A stretch of 9,878 nt of DNA from the NCBI GenBank assembly GCA_964424345.1, contig CAYRIK010000050.1, positions 1 through 9,878 on the forward strand, given 5' to 3'. Shown here one piece after another: positions 6,057-9,878 of the stretch. The notes under the pieces are model-generated. The model ran no database searches and had not been told where the DNA came from. It saw only the letters and a list, made by a program, of their open reading frames with translations. The DNA is from RGIG6307 sp964424345. GTDB lineage: Bacteria > Bacillota > Clostridia > Lachnospirales > Lachnospiraceae. The position numbers and the translations under genes were made by a program. How positions within the stretch are numbered: the first letter of the stretch is position 1; each line of letters starts with the position of its first letter.

Positions 6057-8009
6057 ATGAAAATCACATTAAAAGATGGCAGTGTAAAAGAATACAGCCA
6101 GTCTATGAGCGTTTATGAAATCGCTGCTGATATCAGCGAAGGCTTAGCTAGAGCAGCTTGTGCAGGCGAGTTAAACGGAAATGTCGTAGATTTAAGAACA
6201 GTTGTATCTGAAGATGCAGAATTAAATATTTTAACAGTAAATGATGCTGCGGGTCTTGCAACAGTAAGACATACTTGTTCACATGTACTTGCAGAAGCAG
6301 TAAAGAGAGTATTCCCAGAAGCAAAGCTTGCTATTGGACCAAGTATCGATACAGGTTTTTATTATGATTTTGAACATGAACCATTTTCAAGAGAAGATTT
6401 GGATAAGTTAGAATCAGAAATGAAAAAGATTATCAAGGAAGGTGCTAAATTAGAAAGATTTACACTTCCAAGAGAAGAAGCTATTAAATTCATGGAAGAA
6501 AAGGGTGAGCCATACAAAGTAGAATTGATTCGTGATCTTCCAGAAGATGCAGAAATCAGCTTCTACAGACAGGGAGAATTCGTAGACCTTTGTGCAGGCC
6601 CTCATTTAATGAGCACAAAGAGCATTAAGGCATTTAAGTTAATTTCTTCTTCAGGTGCTTATTGGAGAGGAAAATCTGAAAATGCAATGCTTCAGCGTAT
6701 TTATGGTACAGCATTCAATAAAAAAGAAGAACTTGCTGAATATCTTGAACATTTAGAAAATATTAAATTACGTGATCACAACCGTCTTGGTCGTGAAATG
6801 GAATTATTTACAACTGTTGACGTAATTGGTCAGGGCTTGCCACTCTTAATGCCAAAGGGTGCAAAGATGATTCAGACAATGCAGAGATGGATTGAAGATG
6901 AAGAAGAAAAGCGTGGCTATGTTCGTACAAAGACTCCTTTAATGGCAAAGAGTGATTTATATAAGATTTCTGGTCACTGGGATCATTACAAGGAAGGTAT
7001 GTTCGTATTAGGAGATGAAGAAAAGGATAAAGAAGTATTTGCACTTCGTCCGATGACATGTCCATTCCAGTACTATGTATACAAAGCAAGCCAGAAGTCT
7101 TACAGAGATTTACCACTTCGTTATGGTGAAACTTCTACATTATTCCGTAATGAAGATTCAGGTGAAATGCATGGTTTGACACGAGTTCGTCAGTTTACAA
7201 TTTCTGAAGGTCATTTGATCGTTCGTCCAGACCAGATGGTAGAAGAATTTAAGGGCTGTCTTGCTCTTGCAAAATATTGCTTAGAAACATTAGGTGTTGG
7301 AGAAGATGTAACATATCGTCTTTCTAAATGGGATCCAAACAATAAAGAAAAATATATTGGTACAGAAGAAGTTTGGGAAGAAACACAGGAACATATTCGT
7401 CAGATCTTAAAAGAATTAGAAATTCCATTCTACGAAGAAGAAGGCGAAGCTGCATTCTACGGTCCTAAGGTTGATATTCAGGCAAAGAACGTATATGGTA
7501 AAGAAGATACTATGATCACAATTCAGTGGGATGCTATTTTGGCAGAACAGTTTGATATGTACTATATCGATCAGAATGGTGAAAAAGTTCGTCCTTATAT
7601 CATTCATAGAACTTCTATGGGATGCTATGAAAGAACACTCGCATGGTTAATCGAAAAATATGAAGGCAAGTTCCCAACATGGTTATGTCCAGAACAGGTA
7701 AGAGTACTTCCTATTTCTGAAAAATATGCAGAGTATGCTGCAAAAGTAGAAGCTGCTTTAAAGGAAAATGGTGTTTTAGCAACAACAGATAATCGTTCTG
7801 AAAAGATTGGTTTCAAGATTCGTGAAACAAGAAAAGCAAGAGTTCCATATATGCTCGTTGTAGGACAGCAGGAAGAAGAACAGGGACTTGTTTCTGTAAG
7901 AAGCCGTTTCGCAGGAGATGAAGGTCAGATGCCTTTAGATGACTTTATCGATATGATCTGCAAAGAAATTCGCACAAAAGCTCGTCGTGAAGTAACTGTA
8001 GAAGCGTAG
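6057..8009 (+). CDS. thrS: Threonyl-tRNA synthetase
   Basis: Class II synthetase that charges tRNA-Thr. At 650 residues it has the full bacterial architecture: TGS domain (about 1-62); editing domain with HTCSH (72-76) and CAGPH (179-183), keeping the H-x3-H and C/H residues that remove mischarged serine; catalytic domain; and C-terminal anticodon-binding domain (about 545-645). The three zinc ligands of the active site are identifiable as C335, H386 (SEGHLI) and H517 (IIHRTSMG). Motif 2 region: YGETSTLFRNEDSGEMHGLTRVRQF (356-380). The loop that usually reads NCPGH is TCPFQ (334-338), and RTSMGCYER replaces the common R-A-(I/L)-x-GSxER, so this is a divergent branch but with no key ligand missing. 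Start: ATG 6057 with GGGAGGA (6043-6049) 7 nt upstream. The frame is open back to an ATG at 5985, but that ATG is part of the terminator stem. Expression is governed by the T-box. The DUF1540 gene follows 63 nt later with no terminator between. Confidence 0.97.
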   Translation: MKITLKDGSVKEYSQSMSVYEIAADISEGLARAACAGELNGNVVDLRTVVSEDAELNILTVNDAAGLATVRHTCSHVLAEAVKRVFPEAKLAIGPSIDTGFYYDFEHEPFSREDLDKLESEMKKIIKEGAKLERFTLPREEAIKFMEEKGEPYKVELIRDLPEDAEISFYRQGEFVDLCAGPHLMSTKSIKAFKLISSSGAYWRGKSENAMLQRIYGTAFNKKEELAEYLEHLENIKLRDHNRLGREMELFTTVDVIGQGLPLLMPKGAKMIQTMQRWIEDEEEKRGYVRTKTPLMAKSDLYKISGHWDHYKEGMFVLGDEEKDKEVFALRPMTCPFQYYVYKASQKSYRDLPLRYGETSTLFRNEDSGEMHGLTRVRQFTISEGHLIVRPDQMVEEFKGCLALAKYCLETLGVGEDVTYRLSKWDPNNKEKYIGTEEVWEETQEHIRQILKELEIPFYEEEGEAAFYGPKVDIQAKNVYGKEDTMITIQWDAILAEQFDMYYIDQNGEKVRPYIIHRTSMGCYERTLAWLIEKYEGKFPTWLCPEQVRVLPISEKYAEYAAKVEAALKENGVLATTDNRSEKIGFKIRETRKARVPYMLVVGQQEEEQGLVSVRSRFAGDEGQMPLDDFIDMICKEIRTKARREVTVEA

Positions 8010-8021
8010 TATAAAATTTGG

Positions 8022-8077
8022 GTCATGTCATATACTAATGCTGACTTTGAAAAGTCAAAGGAGGTATATGACATGGC
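8022..8077 (+). promoter_or_regulatory. Long hairpin enclosing the ribosome binding site and start codon of the DUF1540 gene
   Basis: CATGTCATATAC (8024-8035) is the exact reverse complement of GTATATGACATG (8064-8075), whose last three bases are the ATG start codon. Pairing extends outward with T8023-G8076 and G8022-C8077 and inward with T8036-G8063, giving about 15 pairs. Inside, two 6-bp hairpins compete: TGACTT (8042-8047) with AAGTCA (8052-8057), or CTTTGA (8045-8050) with TCAAAG (8055-8060). The second takes up part of the AAAGGAGGT binding site (8057-8065). When folded, the start codon is paired and the binding site lies between helices, which should restrict translation. There is no T run, so it is not a terminator. 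The signal that would open it is unknown. Confidence 0.65.
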
Positions 8078-8387
8078 AGAATTAGGATGCAACGTAAAAA
8101 ATTGTGCGTATAACAAAGAACAGTGCTGCTGCAAAGGTGACATTATGGTAGGTGGACGTAAAGCTTGCTGCGGAGAAGATACTTGCTGTGAGAGTTTTGT
8201 AGAAAGAGAACATGAATGCTGTACAAACAGCATGAACAGACCATACAAAAATATCAGCATTGATTGTGAAGCAGAAAATTGTAAATACAATCACAGTCTT
8301 CGTTGTGTAGCAGAACACGTCAACATCAGCGGTAATGGTGCAAAACATGCAAGTGGTACAGTCTGTGCTACTTTTACGGAAGCATAA
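8073..8387 (+). CDS. Cysteine-rich DUF1540 protein, two tandem modules
   Basis: Small protein of 104 residues with 15 cysteines, no signal peptide and no membrane segment, so probably cytoplasmic. It contains two copies of a four-cysteine module with identical spacing: C6, C11, C19, C39 and C65, C70, C78, C98 (C-x4-C-x7-C-x19-C). Both begin xCxxxNC(A/K)YN and end Cx(S/T)Fxx. This resembles DUF1540, a family of small clostridial proteins thought to bind metal; the function is not established. Seven extra cysteines (18, 20, 32, 33, 38, 49, 50) lie only in the first module and the linker, mostly as CC pairs. Start chosen at ATG 8073 because a near-perfect AAAGGAGGT (8057-8065) ends 7 nt before it; the frame is open to an ATG at 8025, which belongs to the hairpin arm. 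The gene probably shares the thrS transcript. A metallothionein-like or redox role is possible but is inference. Confidence 0.85.
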   Translation: MAELGCNVKNCAYNKEQCCCKGDIMVGGRKACCGEDTCCESFVEREHECCTNSMNRPYKNISIDCEAENCKYNHSLRCVAEHVNISGNGAKHASGTVCATFTEA

Positions 8388-8415
8388 AATAATTAAAAAA
8401 ATATGAATAAAACTG

Positions 8416-8444
8416 TTGACAATTGAAAAAGAGAGTGATATATT
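8416..8444 (+). promoter_or_regulatory. Strong sigma-A promoter for infC-rpmI-rplT
   Basis: A perfect -35 TTGACA (8416-8421), a 17-bp spacer and a -10 TATATT (8439-8444) preceded by TGA, i.e. an extended -10 element. The A/T-rich stretch at 8388-8412 could act as an UP element. Transcription should start near 8451, right at the leader hairpin. It lies 29 bp after the DUF1540 stop codon, and no terminator was seen between them. Confidence 0.9.
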
Positions 8445-8450
8445 AAATGA

Positions 8451-8607
8451 GTGTGTGAACGATGTTTACACGAAGAACAAACAAGCAGAGTATCCACTCT
8501 CACCCTGAGGCCTGTATGTGCTATCAGGCGTCAATGGTTCTTAACGATCACAATTTTGTGAGGTATCGTGAGTTACTAAGTGGATAGTCTGACTATCCAC
8601 TTTTTTT
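8451..8607 (+). promoter_or_regulatory. L20-type ribosomal protein leader (attenuator) before infC
   Basis: Structured leader of the infC-rpmI-rplT operon, matching in position and logic the L20 leader known from low-G+C Gram-positives, where excess L20 binds and favours termination. A 5'-end hairpin GTGTGAAC/GTTTACAC (8453-8460 with 8464-8471, one wobble) begins at the predicted start. TATCCACT (8491-8498) can pair with AGTGGATA (8579-8586), forming the antiterminator and blocking the terminator. Between them are a stem from GCCTG (8510-8514) with CAGGC (8525-8529), or alternatively CCTGA with TCAGG, and a bulged stem ACGAT (8544-8548) with ATCGT (8565-8569) capped by CACA/TGTG with an AGGT bulge. 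That bulged stem is the likely mimic of the 23S rRNA site of L20, by family knowledge; I cannot verify the match here. Confidence 0.85.
8578..8607 (+). terminator. Leader terminator of the infC operon
   Basis: An 11-bp perfect stem (8578-8588 with 8592-8602; core AGTGGATAGT/ACTATCCACT) with a 3-nt loop, followed by seven T (8601-8607) and a second T-rich stretch. It lies 27 nt before the infC start, so it works as an attenuator rather than ending the previous gene, although it could also stop read-through from thrS. Confidence 0.92.
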
Positions 8608-8621
8608 AGTTTTTTCTTATT

Positions 8622-8637
8622 GGAGGGCAAAGCCATT
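8622..8637 (+). promoter_or_regulatory. Ribosome binding site and ATT start of infC
   Basis: GGAGGG at 8622-8627 with 7-nt spacing to ATT at 8635. It decides the start, because no ATG, GTG or TTG lies at a usable distance. The non-standard start is the known target of IF3 self-regulation in other bacteria. Confidence 0.85.
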
Positions 8638-9150
8638 AGTAACGAATTAATGATTAACGAACAAATTAGAGACAAAGAGGTACGTCTTATCGGTTCAGAA
8701 GGCGAACAGTTAGGTATTATGTCTGCTCGCGATGCACTGAAGCTTGCTGAGGAAGCTAGTTTGGACTTAGTTAAGATTGCACCAAATGCAAAACCACCTG
8801 TATGCAAGATTGTGGATTACGGAAAGTATCGCTATGAACAGCTCCGTAAAGAAAAGGAAGCAAAAAAGAAGCAGAAGGTTGTAGAGGTAAAGGAAATCCG
8901 TTTATCTCCAAACATCGATACTAACGACTTGAACACCAAGATGAATGCTGCCAGCAAGTTTTTGGCTAAGGGAGATAAGGTAAAGGTTACTTTAAGATTC
9001 CGTGGTCGTGAGATGGCACATATGGCAAACAGCAAACATATTTTGGATGATTTTGCAGAACATCTTGCAGAAGTTGCCAGTGTGGAAAAAGCACCTAAGG
9101 TGGAAGGCAGAAGCATGACTATGTTCTTAGCACCAAAGTCTAAAAAATAG
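8635..9150 (+). CDS. infC: Translation initiation factor IF-3, ATT start codon
   Basis: IF3 binds the 30S subunit, prevents premature 50S joining and checks start-codon and initiator-tRNA fidelity. The 171 residues match the family: an N-terminal domain with NEQIRDKEVRLIGSEGEQLG (8-27), APNAKPPVCKIVDYGKYRYE, a lysine-rich linker helix (EKEAKKKQK), and a C-terminal domain with IRLSPNID, KVKVTLRFRGREMAH and the terminal MTMFLAPKSKK. Start: GGAGGG (8622-8627) is followed 7 nt later by ATT (8635-8637), and ISNELMINEQIR aligns with the usual IF3 N-terminus. A TTG at 8620 overlaps the binding site, and the first ATG (8650) is 22 nt beyond it, so ATT is the best start. IF3 genes in E. coli and Bacillus also start with ATT, which lets IF3 repress its own translation. 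First gene of the operon with rpmI and rplT. Confidence 0.96.
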   Translation: MSNELMINEQIRDKEVRLIGSEGEQLGIMSARDALKLAEEASLDLVKIAPNAKPPVCKIVDYGKYRYEQLRKEKEAKKKQKVVEVKEIRLSPNIDTNDLNTKMNAASKFLAKGDKVKVTLRFRGREMAHMANSKHILDDFAEHLAEVASVEKAPKVEGRSMTMFLAPKSKK

Positions 9151-9186
9151 CGCTAAGACAAAGAAGATTTATAGGAGGAACTCGAC

Positions 9187-9384
9187 ATGCCAAAAATGAA
9201 AACAAGCAGAGCTGCTGCAAAACGTTTTAAAGTAACAGGAACAGGTAAATTAAAGAGAGCTAAAGCTTACAAGAGCCATATCTTAACTAAGAAATCTACT
9301 AAGAGAAAACGTAATCTTAGAAAACCAGCTATTACAGATGCAACAAATGTTAAGAATATGAAGAAGATTTTACCATATTTATAA
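9187..9384 (+). CDS. rpmI: 50S ribosomal protein L35
   Basis: Small, very basic 50S subunit protein that binds 23S rRNA. The 65 residues equal the usual bacterial length, and the sequence begins PKMKTSRAAAKRFKVTGTGK after the Met, the family signature, continuing with HILTKKSTKRKRNLRKP. Its AGGAGG (9173-9178) lies 8 nt before the ATG. It sits between infC and rplT, the conserved order in most bacteria, 36 nt after infC, and shares the promoter and L20 leader at 8416-8607. Confidence 0.97.
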   Translation: MPKMKTSRAAAKRFKVTGTGKLKRAKAYKSHILTKKSTKRKRNLRKPAITDATNVKNMKKILPYL

Positions 9385-9406
9385 TAGGTAGAGGAGGAGT
9401 AAAGAC

Positions 9407-9763
9407 ATGGCAAGAATTAAAGGCGGCTTAAACGCAAAGAAGAAACACAATAGAGTATTAAAGCTTGCAAAAGGTTACAGAGGTGCTAGAAGCAATCAGT
9501 ATAGAGTAGCAAAACAGTCTGTTATGAGAGCATTAACAAGCTCTTACGCTGGACGTAAAGAAAGAAAGCGTCAGTTCAGACAGTTATGGATCGCTCGTAT
9601 CAACGCTGCTGCTAGATTAAACGGTTTATCTTACAGCAAGTTTATGTACGGCTTAAAGTTAGCTGAAATCGATATGAACAGAAAGATGTTAGCTGAAATG
9701 GCAGTTAATGATGCTGCTGGTTTCGCTGCATTAGCTGAAATCGCAAAGAGCAAATTAGCTTAA
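9407..9763 (+). CDS. rplT: 50S ribosomal protein L20, operon autoregulator
   Basis: Early-assembly 50S protein that binds 23S rRNA, and in low-G+C Gram-positives also binds its own operon leader to promote termination. The 118 residues equal the usual length. The basic N-terminal extension (ARIKGGLNAKKKHNRVLKLAKGYRG) is followed by the family segments YAGRKERKRQFRQLWIARINAA and LSYSKFMYGLK and the globular C-terminal half. GAGGAGG (at about 9390-9396) precedes the ATG by about 10 nt; the gene follows rpmI by 22 nt. The matching leader with mutually exclusive hairpins is present at 8451-8607, so the feedback circuit appears complete within the window. Confidence 0.98.
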   Translation: MARIKGGLNAKKKHNRVLKLAKGYRGARSNQYRVAKQSVMRALTSSYAGRKERKRQFRQLWIARINAAARLNGLSYSKFMYGLKLAEIDMNRKMLAEMAVNDAAGFAALAEIAKSKLA

Positions 9764-9773
9764 TACATTTTTT

Positions 9774-9807
9774 AACCCCCGAAAACCACGATGTTTCGGG
9801 GGTTTTT
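9774..9807 (+). terminator. Intrinsic terminator after rplT
   Basis: AACCCCCGAAA (9774-9784) pairs perfectly with TTTCGGGGGTT (9794-9804) around a 9-nt loop and is followed by TTTTT (9803-9807) and more T. It begins 10 nt after the rplT stop and ends the infC-rpmI-rplT operon. On the opposite strand the stem would be followed by A residues, so it works in one direction only. Confidence 0.96.
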
Positions 9808-9849
9808 CTTTTGCCTAAAACGTCAAAAAAGGGCTAAAAATTTCATCGT

Positions 9850-9878
9850 AATATACGCGCAATATACAAGCAATATAC
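9850..9878. repeat. Three AATATAC direct repeats at 11-bp period
   Basis: AATATAC occurs at 9850-9856, 9861-9867 and 9872-9878, separated by the 4-nt spacers GCGC and AAGC, giving an exact 11-bp period. The last two copies share the longer unit GCAATATAC. The array reaches the window edge and may continue. Nothing in the 74 nt after the rplT terminator looks like a gene. The period is close to one DNA helical turn, which would suit a protein binding one face; this is inference. Confidence 0.7.

Noticed and set aside
6808..7116. Minus-strand open frame inside thrS, and similar antisense frames in aspS, infC and the DUF1540 gene
   Set aside because: They are shadows of well-supported + strand genes, without ribosome binding sites or family resemblance.
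8031..8036. TATACT as a -10 box of a private promoter for the DUF1540 gene
   Set aside because: No acceptable -35 lies 16-18 bp upstream, and the hexamer is explained by the inverted repeat. It is not excluded experimentally.
8025..8072. Upstream extension of the DUF1540 protein to the ATG at 8025
   Set aside because: The ATG belongs to the 5' arm of the hairpin and has no binding site; AAAGGAGGT clearly serves ATG 8073, and the added 16 residues carry no module feature.
9850..9878. CRISPR array
   Set aside because: The repeats are 7 nt with 4-nt spacers, far shorter than CRISPR repeats and spacers.

Overview
The window looks like chromosomal core DNA of a low-G+C Gram-positive bacterium, most likely an anaerobic clostridium of the Lachnospiraceae. 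The grounds are an AT-rich composition, strong AGGAGG-type ribosome binding sites, a T-box riboswitch, an L20-type attenuator leader, a DUF1540 cysteine-rich protein, and aspS/thrS proteins of the style I associate with that family. All recognised genes are on the + strand. No tRNA, rRNA, CRISPR array, insertion sequence or prophage gene was seen.

Layout. (1) 74-4181/5703: aspS (aspartyl-tRNA synthetase) is followed after 5 nt by a small Sfp-type phosphopantetheinyl transferase with an unusually short metal-site region, then by two related multi-pass membrane proteins of GT-C glycosyltransferase type whose reading frames overlap by 8 nt. (2) 5704-6056: a 353-nt gap holding a candidate promoter, a complete threonine T-box leader (specifier ACC, T-box sequence, terminator) and the ribosome binding site of thrS. 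(3) 6057-8387: thrS and, 63 nt downstream, a 104-residue protein with two cysteine modules of identical spacing; its start codon lies inside a long perfect inverted repeat. (4) 8388-9804: a strong promoter, an L20-type autoregulatory leader with terminator and antiterminator, then infC (starting with the rare codon ATT), rpmI, rplT and a strong terminator. (5) 9805-9878: no gene; three AATATAC direct repeats at 11-bp period run off the window edge.

How it fits together. Most genes serve translation: two tRNA synthetases, initiation factor 3 and two 50S proteins. Three RNA-level controls can be read directly: tRNA-Thr sensing (T-box), ribosomal protein feedback (L20 leader), and probable IF3 self-control through its ATT start. 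The least understood parts are the DUF1540 gene with its start-site hairpin, the compact phosphopantetheinyl transferase, the paired membrane glycosyltransferases placed between two synthetase genes, and the 3'-edge repeats. I do not see an obviously new multi-gene defence or mobile system; the best candidate for undescribed biology is the hairpin-controlled cysteine-rich gene.
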